Assembly: GCA_900321055.1 (NCBI GenBank)
Contig: ONUQ01000024.1
Coordinates: 1 to 16,321, forward strand
Direction of reading: 5' to 3'
Source of the DNA: an uncultured Elusimicrobia bacterium
GTDB lineage: Bacteria > Elusimicrobiota > Endomicrobiia > Endomicrobiales > Endomicrobiaceae
DNA length: 16,321 nucleotides
Numbering within the stretch: position 1 is the stretch's first letter; each line of letters opens with the position of its first letter. The notes below the pieces were generated by a model that was given only the letters and a program-made list of their open reading frames with translations, had not been told where the DNA came from and did not search any database. The position numbers and the translations under genes were made by a program. Shown one piece after another: positions 1 to 8,422 of this stretch.

Positions 1-62
1 AAATGTTTATAAGAAGAGGAGATATAAAAGAAATGAAAAGTTCAATGGAAAAAGTAAAATAA
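1..62 (+). CDS. C-terminal end of an unidentified protein (5' end outside window)
   Basis: The frame starting at base 3 is open from the window edge and stops with TAA at 60-62. It encodes a short basic tail ending in KSSMEKVK. The stop lies about 50 bp before a good intrinsic terminator on the same strand, which supports a real gene end. The alternative frame, open to base 112, would run into the terminator stem and reads like non-coding AT sequence. Too little is present to name a family. The ATG at base 3 is probably an internal methionine. Confidence 0.5.
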   Translation, partial: MFIRRGDIKEMKSSMEKVK

Positions 63-110
63 CTTATATTTGTATTATATTTATACATACAAAAATATTT
101 CATATTTTTT

Positions 111-163
111 AGGCATCAAAAAAATTTCACCGTCGGAAAAATTACTTTTTGATGTCTTTTTTT
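111..163 (+). terminator. Intrinsic terminator of the left-edge plus-strand gene
   Basis: An 11-12 bp stem (GGCATCAAAAA at 112-122 with TTTTTGATGTC at 146-156, one G-U pair; A111 can also pair with T157) closes a loop of about 23 nt. It is followed directly by seven T residues at 157-163. It sits about 50 bp after the stop at 62. Confidence 0.8.
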
Positions 164-253
164 GTTCAATAAAGTGGCAAACTTCGGATGGAAGTTACAG
201 AACTAATTCCAAAGGTCAAATAACCCAAAAAAAATATCAATATTAACATTTAT

Positions 254-300
254 TAAAATAAGCAATTACCAAATTAAGTAATTGCTTATTTTATATTTTT
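254..300. terminator. Strong hairpin in the convergent spacer, probable terminator (possibly bidirectional)
   Basis: A perfect 16-bp stem (254-269 with 278-293) closes an 8-nt loop. The plus-strand side is followed by the T-rich stretch TATTTTT at 294-300. It lies about 55 bp past the stop of the last minus-strand gene, so it probably ends that operon, although the minus-strand T tract is weak and partly inside the stem. It may also be a backup for plus-strand read-through. No gene is visible in the rest of the spacer (164-253, 301-347). Confidence 0.6.
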
Positions 301-347
301 GTAGTTAACAATTAACAAATCAAAAAAACAAACAAAATGTAGTACAT

Positions 348-1010
348 TTACCAATTTTTGATTATCTTTATAATTTCGTTTGTATCTTTTGCAATAAAAT
401 CAGGAGCCAATTCTTTGACTTGTTCAAGTGATGAATAACCATATAATACACCTATAGTTTTTATTCCTGCATTTTTGCCTACAAGTATATCATTTGTTCC
501 ATCACCTATCATTAGAACTTCTTCTTTTTTCAACGAAAACTTTTTCATTATTTCAAATACAGGTAACGGATTTGGTTTTTTTTCTTTAAACGAATCACCA
601 CCATAAATTTCAGTAAAATATTTTGATAAACCGAGAGTTTCTAAAATTTGTTTTGAAAACCGTTCATCTTTATTTGACAGCAATACTTTCGGTTGTGAAA
701 TACTTGAAAGCATATCGGTAACACCGTTATATGCCCTTGTTTTATCGGTTAAATGTTGAACATAGTTATCTTTAAACTTTTTTACGGCTGTATCAAATTC
801 TTCATTTTTAAGTTCCGATAAAACAGCCTTTACTAATGCGGTAATCCCGCTACCGAGATAAGAAGCAACCTCATCTATCGGTAGCGGATTAAAACCGTAT
901 TGTTCTCTTACAAAATTTACGGAATCCGTTAAGTCAAATTTTGAATCAACCAATGTTCCGTCTAAATCAAATATAATAAATTTTAGGTCAGATTTATTTT
1001 CTAGAACCAT
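348..1010 (-). CDS. HAD-superfamily phosphatase, phosphoglycolate phosphatase-like
   Basis: This 220-residue cytosolic protein has all four HAD motifs. Motif I is FDLDGTL at 14-20 (nucleophile Asp15, acid/base Asp17), motif II is LLSNK near 110-114 (Ser112), motif III is the lysine of KKPNP near 145, and motif IV is GDGTND at 169-174. The helical cap between motifs I and II is the Gph/PGMB type. Length is normal. Known family members hydrolyse small phosphate esters, commonly 2-phosphoglycolate, but the substrate cannot be read from sequence. The ATG lies inside the end of the glucan phosphorylase gene (10-nt overlap), so translation is probably coupled. That neighbour raises a role in sugar-phosphate turnover, for example as a beta-phosphoglucomutase relative or a sugar phosphatase. 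It is the last gene of the minus-strand operon. Confidence 0.88.
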   Translation of the reverse strand: MVLENKSDLKFIIFDLDGTLVDSKFDLTDSVNFVREQYGFNPLPIDEVASYLGSGITALVKAVLSELKNEEFDTAVKKFKDNYVQHLTDKTRAYNGVTDMLSSISQPKVLLSNKDERFSKQILETLGLSKYFTEIYGGDSFKEKKPNPLPVFEIMKKFSLKKEEVLMIGDGTNDILVGKNAGIKTIGVLYGYSSLEQVKELAPDFIAKDTNEIIKIIKNW

Positions 1011-3610
1011 TTTATAACACCCGGAATATATTCTACTTTATCCATATATTGCGGAACTATTCTGATTGTATAACCACAATGTCCTACTATTTTTATAGGA
1101 GCTTCAAGTTCATATATATATGTCCCGTCCTGCTCTTTTGAAACCATCTTCATATTTACAAATATTTCTTTGCTCAACACATTTTTGGAATTCAAATAAC
1201 CTGCATAAATCTGAACAAAAACATCTTTAGGCTCAATTCCCGCTAAATTAACTTTAGCTCTTATTTTTAACGGTTCACCTATCTTAATTGTTTTTGCTCC
1301 TACATTATCATCCGTACTTATAATTGAAACTCTGTTCCAATTATTTTCCACATTACTTTGCCATTCATTTTTTTTCTTTGTAAGTTCAAAGTTTTTAGCT
1401 TTCATCTTTTCGGTTAATTCCATTGAAGGAATATAAAACTTTCTTGTATAATCTTCAATCATTCTGTTTGTATTAAACATAGGACCAACTGTCTGCATAC
1501 AGGCTTTCATCTTTTTTATCCAACCTCTTGGCAAATCATCTTGTCCTCTATCATAGAATAAAGGAACTATTTCTTTTTCCAGTATTTCGTATATAGATCT
1601 TGATTCCATTTCATTTTGATATTCCAAATCGTTGTATGTATCCGTAGAGCCTACAACCCAACCGTTTTCTCCGTTATAACCTTCACACCACCAACCATCA
1701 AGTACACTGAAATTAATTGCACCGTTAACGGCAGCTTTCATCCCGCTGGTTCCTGAAGCCTCTTCCGGTCTTAAAGGATTGTTCAACCAAATGTCTACAC
1801 CTTGTACTAAATAGTGGGCAACATTCATATCGTAATCTTCTAAGAAGACAACTTTGTATTTTAATTCGGAGTCTGCTGTTAAAGCAACAATACTCTTAAT
1901 AATTTCTTTTCCCTTATCATCTTTCGGATGAGCTTTTCCTGCTATAATGATTTGAACAGGTCTTTCTTTATTTGTAAGAATTCTTTTAATTCTTTCAAGA
2001 TTTCTAAATATTAAATTACCTCTTTTGTATGTTGCAAATCTTCTTGCAAAACCGATTGTTAATGCTTCCGGATCTAAAACTTCATCCGCAAAAGCTACCA
2101 TGTGTTTTGAAAGACCTCTTCTTTCCAGTTGTGCTTTTAATCTGCTTCTTGCAAAAGATACAAGTCTTTCTTTTCTTCTTTCATGACTTCTCCAAAGTTC
2201 TGCATCAGGAATATCTGCAATTCTTTGCCACAATGTTTGATCTTCAGGATTATCTATCCAATCATCACCTATATATCTTTGAAACAAACCTGCAAATTCA
2301 TAAGAAATCCAAGTATTTGTGTGTATACCGTTAGTAATATGTGTTATAGGAATTTCTTTTCTCGGAAGTTCAGGCCATACATTTTGCCACATTTGTCTTG
2401 AAACGGTAGCATGTAATCTTGAAACACCGTTGGCTTTTCCGCAAGCCTTAAGAGCAAGGATTGTCATTGAAAAATCTTTGTTCATATTTTCAGCTTTTAA
2501 ATCTTTACCTAAATTCAAGAATTGTTCTTTTGTTAATCCTAATTCTTTATACAAGCTTTCAAAATATGTTGAAACAAGTTCGGATGAAAATACTTCGTTA
2601 CCTGCAGGAACCGGAGTATGTGTCGTGAAAACACAATTTGCTTTTACAACTTTTTGTGCTTCTTCAAAAGATAAACACTTGTTCTTCATCAACATTCTCA
2701 TCTTTTCTAATAACAAGAAAGCAGAATGACCTTCATTAATATGGATAACGGACGGATCTATGTTTAATAATTCTAAAACTTTCATACCACCGACACCAAG
2801 CAATTTTTCCTGCTTGATTCTCATTTCTTTGTCTCCTCCGTAAAGTTCACCTGTTATTTTTCTGTCTTCGGAAGAATTATTTTCACAATCCGTATCTAAT
2901 AAATATAAAGAAACTCTGCCTATTTGTACTTTCCAAATTCTTGCAAAAACTCTGGGAGATGAAGGTAAAGAAATTTCTATGAATAAAGGGTTTCCGTTTT
3001 CGTCTGTCAAAAGTTGTAGAGGCATACTATAAAAATTATTTACATTATATTCTTCTATTTGCCATCCGTCTATACTTAAATGTTGCTTAAAATATCCGTT
3101 TCTGTATAATAAGCCGATACCAACTAAAGGCAATCCCATATCACTGGCTGATTTTAAATGGTCTCCTGATAACACTCCAAGTCCGCCCGAATATATAGGT
3201 AAACTTTCGTGAATAGCAAATTCGGTAGAAAAATATGCAATTTTTTTATCTTTATATTCAGGAAAAGTTTTATTAAACCATGTAGGCATAGACATATATT
3301 TGTCAAGTTCCGATTTTACCAATTTCATATGAGAAACAAAACTTGTATCCTCTGCCAATTCTTCTAATCTGTCCTGCTTTACAATACCTAACATTGCTTT
3401 CGGGCTATGGTAGGATTCTTCCCATTTATCTCTGTCTAATCTTCTAAATAATTCTACCGCATCGCTGTTCCAGCACCACCACATATTTTCTGAAATAGCA
3501 GTTAAATCTTTTAATTTTTCAGGTAAAGATGGTGTAACAACAAATTTTTTTGCTTTTACAACTTTAAAAGTTTCCTGATTTTCGTTAAATAAATCTTTGT
3601 CTTTTAACAT
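1001..3610 (-). CDS. glgP: Alpha-glucan (glycogen/maltodextrin) phosphorylase, GT35, with N-terminal DUF3417
   Basis: This PLP enzyme releases glucose 1-phosphate from alpha-1,4-glucans such as glycogen. The 869-residue protein is the long bacterial/archaeal alpha-glucan phosphorylase type. Residues about 25-115 form the DUF3417 region with the ENMWWCWN motif (41-48). The catalytic core follows: YFSTEFAIHESLPIYSGGLG at 126-145, INEGHSAF at 291-298, TTHTPVPAG at 329-337, and the PLP-binding motif GTSGMKAAVNG with the probable Schiff-base lysine at 625. Residues from about 760 to the end look like a beta-rich accessory domain. The ATG has a good Shine-Dalgarno (AAGGAG at 3617-3622, 6-nt spacing). 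It lies 15 bp after cdaA and overlaps the downstream HAD gene by 10 nt. No glycogen-synthesis gene is in the window. No truncation or missing catalytic motif was seen. Confidence 0.95.
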   Translation of the reverse strand: MLKDKDLFNENQETFKVVKAKKFVVTPSLPEKLKDLTAISENMWWCWNSDAVELFRRLDRDKWEESYHSPKAMLGIVKQDRLEELAEDTSFVSHMKLVKSELDKYMSMPTWFNKTFPEYKDKKIAYFSTEFAIHESLPIYSGGLGVLSGDHLKSASDMGLPLVGIGLLYRNGYFKQHLSIDGWQIEEYNVNNFYSMPLQLLTDENGNPLFIEISLPSSPRVFARIWKVQIGRVSLYLLDTDCENNSSEDRKITGELYGGDKEMRIKQEKLLGVGGMKVLELLNIDPSVIHINEGHSAFLLLEKMRMLMKNKCLSFEEAQKVVKANCVFTTHTPVPAGNEVFSSELVSTYFESLYKELGLTKEQFLNLGKDLKAENMNKDFSMTILALKACGKANGVSRLHATVSRQMWQNVWPELPRKEIPITHITNGIHTNTWISYEFAGLFQRYIGDDWIDNPEDQTLWQRIADIPDAELWRSHERRKERLVSFARSRLKAQLERRGLSKHMVAFADEVLDPEALTIGFARRFATYKRGNLIFRNLERIKRILTNKERPVQIIIAGKAHPKDDKGKEIIKSIVALTADSELKYKVVFLEDYDMNVAHYLVQGVDIWLNNPLRPEEASGTSGMKAAVNGAINFSVLDGWWCEGYNGENGWVVGSTDTYNDLEYQNEMESRSIYEILEKEIVPLFYDRGQDDLPRGWIKKMKACMQTVGPMFNTNRMIEDYTRKFYIPSMELTEKMKAKNFELTKKKNEWQSNVENNWNRVSIISTDDNVGAKTIKIGEPLKIRAKVNLAGIEPKDVFVQIYAGYLNSKNVLSKEIFVNMKMVSKEQDGTYIYELEAPIKIVGHCGYTIRIVPQYMDKVEYIPGVIKWF

Positions 3611-3625
3611 AGTTTTCTCCTTATT

Positions 3626-4558
3626 TTATAGTGATATAATATACATCCAAAAAATTAAAGCTAAACAGAATGAAAGGATTTTAAATTCCCAATGCAACAT
3701 TATTCTTTTTCTTATATCTTTTAGTTTTATTTTTTTTATTTTTGATATTAATTTCCTTGATACATTCTTTTCATTTTTATCATCTTTTTCATCTGATACG
3801 GTGCAATAGTCTTTTAATTTTTCAAGTAGTTTATTATTGTTTGTATATTCTTTTATTTTACCGTCGACAACAACCGATATTATACCCGTTTCCTCCGAAA
3901 CCACAACAACTATTGCATCCGTTAATGAAGATAGTCCTATTGCTGCTCTGTGGCGGGTTCCCAAATGTTTTACTTCTATTTCGGTACTTATCGGAAGAAT
4001 ACAGCTGGCTGCTTTAATTCTACCGTCTTTTATTATAATAGCTCCGTCGTGAATTGGAGCTTTTGTATTGAAAATGGATAATAATAATTCGTGAGAAACT
4101 CTTGCATCTACAAATGTGGCTTGGTCAGTATATGTTTTTAAAGAAAAATCTTTCTCTATAACAATTAAAGCTCCCATTCTTATTTTACTCATTTCAAAAA
4201 CAGCTTCAACTATTTCTTTAAGAAAGTCTGTTTTAATATCTTTACTGCCGAAAAATGAAAATATTTTGATTTTACTGCCTAATTTTGCAAGACCATACCT
4301 GATTTCAGTTTGAAAAATTACGGCTAAACTAACAGCCACTGCAAGCCAAAATTTATTCATTAACCATGTTAACATTCTCAAATGTAAAATTTCTTGTGCC
4401 AACAGAGTAATTACAACAAGTATGATAAGCCCGATAACAACTTGTATGGTTCTTGTTCCTTTGATAACTAACAATATTCTGTAAAAAATATACGAAACTA
4501 TAAATATATCTAAAATATTTACAATATAATCTGACCATATTGTTTCCAATAAATCCAC
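3626..4558 (-). CDS. cdaA: CdaA-type diadenylate cyclase (c-di-AMP synthase) with an extra C-terminal membrane segment
   Basis: The enzyme condenses two ATP into c-di-AMP, a second messenger for potassium, osmotic and cell-wall homeostasis. Three N-terminal membrane helices (about 13-33, 38-56, 64-83) precede a cytoplasmic DAC domain. That domain carries RMGALIVIE (127-135), the DGA motif (171-173) and the RHR motif (202-204), so the active site looks intact. The start is GTG, overlapping the folP stop by one base (TAGTG), with GGGGAA upstream as Shine-Dalgarno. CdaA proteins are usually about 270 residues; this one has 310. The extra part is a charged linker (256-286) followed by a hydrophobic helix (about 290-309) that resembles the start of CdaR/YbbR. 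The usual downstream cdaR and glmM are absent; glgP follows after 15 bp. Confidence 0.95.
   Translation of the reverse strand: MDLLETIWSDYIVNILDIFIVSYIFYRILLVIKGTRTIQVVIGLIILVVITLLAQEILHLRMLTWLMNKFWLAVAVSLAVIFQTEIRYGLAKLGSKIKIFSFFGSKDIKTDFLKEIVEAVFEMSKIRMGALIVIEKDFSLKTYTDQATFVDARVSHELLLSIFNTKAPIHDGAIIIKDGRIKAASCILPISTEIEVKHLGTRHRAAIGLSSLTDAIVVVVSEETGIISVVVDGKIKEYTNNNKLLEKLKDYCTVSDEKDDKNEKNVSRKLISKIKKIKLKDIRKRIMLHWEFKILSFCLALIFWMYIISL
3629..3700 (-). other. CdaR/YbbR-like membrane anchor fused to the C terminus of CdaA
   Basis: Residues 287-310 of CdaA begin with a methionine and carry the K-I-L-S-x3-A-x3-W-x-Y pattern (Lys293, Ser296, Ala300, Trp304, Tyr306). In my knowledge of the family this pattern is typical of the first 25 residues of YbbR/CdaR proteins, whose anchor precedes extracytoplasmic YbbR repeats. 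Here translation stops two residues after the helix and glgP starts 15 bp later, so no YbbR repeat can follow. A lineage-specific CdaA extension without any CdaR ancestry remains possible. Confidence 0.5.
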
Positions 4559-5745
4559 TATAGGTTCCCCAATGCTTTTATTATTTTTAACAACTTCTTT
4601 GTTTCCTTAACCTCATGAACTCTTAATATATCTGCACCATTTAAAACAGAAACCATATTTGCAATAACTGTTGCAGTCTGTCGTTCATTTAAATTATCAT
4701 CTTCTATTATTTTAGCTAAAAAACTTTTATTTGATAATCCCACCAACAAAGGAACATTCAACGACTTAAAATCAAACAATCTTTTTATTACCAAAGAATT
4801 ATTTTCTACCGTTTTACCGAAACCGATTCCCGGATCAACAATAACAGAATCCTTTTTTATTCCGCTTTCTAAAGCAAATTCTATTTGTTTATCCAAAAAA
4901 TTAAATATTTCACTTACTACATTATTATACTTTATATTCTGTTGCATCGTCAAAGGTTTTTTTCTCATGTGCATTAATACAACACCGGCTTTATGATAAG
5001 ATATTATTTTTGCCATATTTTTGCTATATCTTAAAGCATAAATATCATTTATAATATCTGCTCCCTCATCTAAAGCAACTTCCGCAACTTCCGATTTATA
5101 TGTGTCAACGGATACGGGAATCTTTGACTCTTTTCTGAATATTTTTAAAAATGTTTTTATCTTTTTTATTTCTTCTTTTACTGCAATAGGTTTTGAACCC
5201 GGTCTTGTAGATTCTGCACCTACATCAATTATGTCTGCTCCATATTCCTGCATTTCTTGAGCAAGTTTACATGCCATAGTTTCATCTTCAATTCCGTTTT
5301 TAAAAAATGAATCGGGAGACAAATTTACTATTCCCATTACAAGAGGCTTGTTTTTTAATGATATTTTTTTTGTAGAACAAACTATTTCTTTTAATTGTAC
5401 CGAATTAATTTCTATTATTTTTTTTGATAAATACTTGAGTTCAAAAGGTTGCTCTTTGAGTTTTAAAGATAATTTTTCTATTTGATTTTTGTTTGCACAA
5501 ATAATAACGGTAGATGTACCTTTTTTAAACAATGAAACATCTTTGCTAACAGCCACATCCGCACCGCAGGATAGAGCTTCCTGTTTTAAAATGTTCGCTG
5601 CTATATTATCTATATCTTCTACCATAAAAGGTTCTGAAACTATTTTTTTTGAAAGTTTAGCATATACATATTCGTCACAATTAGAACTTATAACAATTTT
5701 CTTTGCATCTTCCAAATTTTCTATTTTTAACTTTCTAACTTTCAT
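4558..5745 (-). CDS. folP: Dihydropteroate synthase, long form with N-terminal extension
   Basis: FolP joins p-aminobenzoate to dihydropterin pyrophosphate to give dihydropteroate. The TIM-barrel catalytic domain spans about 130-395. It has MGIVNLSPDSFF (137-148), DVGAESTRPG (174-183), VSVDTY (191-196), LMHMR (257-261), DPGIGFGK (304-311), GLSNKSFL (336-343) and the C-terminal RVHEV (375-379), so all usual substrate-binding motifs are present. At 395 residues it is about 120 longer than the Escherichia coli type. The N-terminal part includes ILKQEALSCGADVAVSK (52-68), which I associate with the long DHPS variants of various anaerobic bacteria. It does not resemble FolK or FolB. It follows folE by 22 bp and overlaps cdaA by 1 nt; a folP-cdaA linkage is also seen in other phyla. 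The Shine-Dalgarno is weak (TAGGT). Confidence 0.95.
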   Translation of the reverse strand: MKVRKLKIENLEDAKKIVISSNCDEYVYAKLSKKIVSEPFMVEDIDNIAANILKQEALSCGADVAVSKDVSLFKKGTSTVIICANKNQIEKLSLKLKEQPFELKYLSKKIIEINSVQLKEIVCSTKKISLKNKPLVMGIVNLSPDSFFKNGIEDETMACKLAQEMQEYGADIIDVGAESTRPGSKPIAVKEEIKKIKTFLKIFRKESKIPVSVDTYKSEVAEVALDEGADIINDIYALRYSKNMAKIISYHKAGVVLMHMRKKPLTMQQNIKYNNVVSEIFNFLDKQIEFALESGIKKDSVIVDPGIGFGKTVENNSLVIKRLFDFKSLNVPLLVGLSNKSFLAKIIEDDNLNERQTATVIANMVSVLNGADILRVHEVKETKKLLKIIKALGNL

Positions 5746-5767
5746 ATTTAACCTATAAGAAATTATT

Positions 5768-6349
5768 CTATTTTTTTAATAGATACAGAGCTTCCTCTCT
5801 GGTTCTTGCATCTTTTAAAAATATGCCTCTCATTGCAGATGTTATCATCTTTGAACCTGATTTTTTTACTCCTCTCATAGTCATGCATAAATGTTCAGCT
5901 TCTATTACAACCATTGCACCGTTAGGTTTTGCTGCTTTCATTATTGTATCTGCTATTTGTTTAGCCAATCTTTCTTGTAATTGTAATCTGTGTGTAAAAG
6001 CATCTACTACTCTAACTAATTTTGATACTCCAACTATTCTATCTTTTTTAGGTAAGTAGGCTATATGAATTTTGCCAAAAAAAGGTAACAGGTGATGTTC
6101 ACACATTGAATAAAAAGATATATCTTTTACAATAACAATTTCTTCATAGTCTTCTGTCTGATAATGAACGGGGATTAACTGATCTATATCTTCTTTGTAG
6201 CCGGAAAGAAATTCTTCATAAAATTCTGAAACTCTTTCCGGAGTTCTTTTAATTCCTTCCCTACTTGTATCTTGTCCAAACCCTTCAAGCAACATTGCTA
6301 CTGCTTTTTGAACTTTTTGTTTATCAAATGTTTTGGTTGTCTTTTTCAT
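5768..6349 (-). CDS. folE: GTP cyclohydrolase I
   Basis: FolE converts GTP to 7,8-dihydroneopterin triphosphate, the first step of tetrahydrofolate synthesis. The 193-residue protein has the normal length and the type I signature. This includes the zinc ligands Cys83 and His85 in SMCEHHLLPFFG (81-92), the second signature SKLVRVVDAFTHRLQLQERL (109-128), and the third zinc ligand Cys155 in EAEHLCMTMRGVKK. The ATG is followed by a lysine/threonine-rich start typical of the family, but no clear Shine-Dalgarno precedes it. It begins 9 bp after the ftsH stop and is probably translated by coupling. FolP follows directly; folB and folK are not in the window. Confidence 0.96.
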   Translation of the reverse strand: MKKTTKTFDKQKVQKAVAMLLEGFGQDTSREGIKRTPERVSEFYEEFLSGYKEDIDQLIPVHYQTEDYEEIVIVKDISFYSMCEHHLLPFFGKIHIAYLPKKDRIVGVSKLVRVVDAFTHRLQLQERLAKQIADTIMKAAKPNGAMVVIEAEHLCMTMRGVKKSGSKMITSAMRGIFLKDARTREEALYLLKK

Positions 6350-6358
6350 ATTTGTTTA

Positions 6359-8404
6359 TTATTTACCTAATTTATCAAATAAATCATTTTGTAAATTTTC
6401 TGTATCATCATTTTTTGATTTTTTTGTTTTTGATTGTTCTTGTTTTGAAGAACCGTTTTCTTGTTTTGTTTCTACAGTATCTTCATTTTTAGTTTCGGCA
6501 TTTTCTGTTTTTTTATCATTAACATCATTTTTTTCAGCCGGCTTTATTTCGGTATCTTTAACCTTTCCGACTGATATATCATCAGTTACAACATCTTCAT
6601 TAATCTTTTCGCCTTTCATTATCATATCAACTTCTTCACCCGTTAAAGTTTCTTTTTTTATTAGCATTTCAACTAAATAATCCAATTTATCTCTATTATC
6701 TTCAAGAATTTTTCTTGCCTTGGATTTTGCGGTCATAATTATATTCTTCACTTCTTCGTCTATAAGTTCTGCTGTTCTGTTTGAATGTTTTTGTGTTCTG
6801 GAAATATCTCTTCCCAAAAATACTTCCTCATTGTCTTTTTCCAATGCTAATGTTCCGATTTTATCACTCATTCCAAACTCTGTAACCATTCTTGTAGCAA
6901 TTTGTGTTGCTCTTGAAATATCGTTTTGTGCACCTGTTGTAATGTCTCCGAAAACTAATTCTTCTGCAACTCTGCCACCCATAAATATTGCGATATTTCC
7001 TTCAATTTCCGATTTGGTTTTTAAAAATTTATCTTCTTCAGGAAGTTGCAATGTATAACCTAAAGCTCTGCCGCTTGCCATAATTGTAACTTTATGAACG
7101 GGATCCATATTCGGAATACTTTTTGCTACTATCGTATGTCCTGCTTCATGATAAGCAATAATACTTTTTTCTCTGTCCGAAATAATTCTGGATTTTTTCT
7201 TTGGTCCGGCAAGAATTTTGTCTATAGATAACTCAAAACATTTCATTGTAACGGTTTCTAAATTTTTTCTTGCTGCAAGAAGTGCTGCCTCATTTGCAAG
7301 GTTAGCTAAATCCGCACCGACAAATCCGGGGGTTCTTCTGGCTAAAACTTTTAAGTCAACATCTTTATCCGTTTTTACATTTTTAACATGAACTTTTAAA
7401 ATTTCTTCTCTATCTTTTAAGTCGGGAGTGTTCACTACTACTTGTCTGTCAAATCTTCCTGCTCTAAGCAAAGCCGGGTCAAGAACATCCGGTCTGTTTG
7501 TAGCTGCAATTATTATTACACCTTCTTTTGTATCAAATCCGTCCATTTCTACAAGTATTTGGTTTAAAGTTTGTTCTCTTTCATCGTTACCACCGCCAAG
7601 ACCTGCACCTCTGTGCCTTCCAACCGCATCAATTTCATCTATAAATAATAAACAGGGAGCATTTTTCCTGCCTTGTTCAAATAAATCTCTCACTCTTGAA
7701 GCACCAACTCCAACAAACATTTCTACAAAGTCCGAACCGCTTGAAGAGAAAAACGGTACTCCTGCTTCACCTGCTACCGCTTTTGCAAGCAATGTTTTCC
7801 CTGTTCCGGGTGCTCCGGCAAGTAAAACTCCTTTTGGTATTTTTCCACCCAACTTTTGAAATTTTGCAGGATTTTTTAAATAGTCTACAATTTCTTCCAA
7901 TTCTTCTTTTGCCTCTTCGCAACCGGCAACTTCTTTAAAAGTAATTTTGTTGTTCCCATCCGAAAGTTTTGCCTTACTTTTTGAAAAAGATAATGCCTGT
8001 TTTCCTCCAACACTCATACCTTTCATTAGCCACAACCAAAATACTATTAAAAGAATTATAGGTCCCCAACTAAATATTAAAGGTCCAAGCCAACCGTTCT
8101 GAGCCTTTCCGGAAAATTTTTGAACTTTATTGTTTTCCATATCTTCAATCAGTTTTGGATCTTTCAAAGGAATGGTTTTAAATTTTTTTGGATGACCTTC
8201 TTTATCCGTAAATTCACCTTCAATTAAATCAGCAGTAACAACGGCACTTATAACTTTACCTTCTTTAACACTTTGCTTAAATTGTGAATAAGGCATCTCT
8301 TGTATATTAGATCTTTTACCTGAATTTTGCATAAATACTAATAATATAATAAATAAAGCTACCCAAAACAAAAAACCCCAGGAATTTTTCTTTTTTATTT
8401 CCAT
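6359..8404 (-). CDS. ftsH: ATP-dependent zinc metalloprotease FtsH (AAA+ membrane protease)
   Basis: FtsH extracts and degrades damaged membrane proteins and selected cytosolic proteins. The 681-residue protein has an N-terminal membrane helix (about 9-26), an extracytoplasmic domain, and a second membrane helix (about 106-127). The AAA domain carries Walker A GAPGTGKT (197-204), Walker B LLFIDEID (252-259) and the SRH region with [20 protein letters not shown] (301-320). The peptidase domain has HEAGH (419-423) and a third zinc ligand, probably Asp495. All catalytic elements are present. Residues from about 600 to the end form a long, charged, low-complexity tail rich in Lys, Glu, Asp, Asn and Thr, ending in [11 protein letters not shown]. 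An AGAGG ribosome-binding site precedes the ATG. Upstream is hpt, a common pairing in bacteria. Confidence 0.97.
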   Translation of the reverse strand: MEIKKKNSWGFLFWVALFIILLVFMQNSGKRSNIQEMPYSQFKQSVKEGKVISAVVTADLIEGEFTDKEGHPKKFKTIPLKDPKLIEDMENNKVQKFSGKAQNGWLGPLIFSWGPIILLIVFWLWLMKGMSVGGKQALSFSKSKAKLSDGNNKITFKEVAGCEEAKEELEEIVDYLKNPAKFQKLGGKIPKGVLLAGAPGTGKTLLAKAVAGEAGVPFFSSSGSDFVEMFVGVGASRVRDLFEQGRKNAPCLLFIDEIDAVGRHRGAGLGGGNDEREQTLNQILVEMDGFDTKEGVIIIAATNRPDVLDPALLRAGRFDRQVVVNTPDLKDREEILKVHVKNVKTDKDVDLKVLARRTPGFVGADLANLANEAALLAARKNLETVTMKCFELSIDKILAGPKKKSRIISDREKSIIAYHEAGHTIVAKSIPNMDPVHKVTIMASGRALGYTLQLPEEDKFLKTKSEIEGNIAIFMGGRVAEELVFGDITTGAQNDISRATQIATRMVTEFGMSDKIGTLALEKDNEEVFLGRDISRTQKHSNRTAELIDEEVKNIIMTAKSKARKILEDNRDKLDYLVEMLIKKETLTGEEVDMIMKGEKINEDVVTDDISVGKVKDTEIKPAEKNDVNDKKTENAETKNEDTVETKQENGSSKQEQSKTKKSKNDDTENLQNDLFDKLGK

Positions 8405-8422
8405 AAAACAAATACCTCTTTT

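Noticed and set aside
2029..2729. Overlapping plus-strand open frames opposite glgP
   Set aside because: Their translations have no recognisable domains and lie antisense to a fully conserved enzyme; they are shadows of its codon bias.
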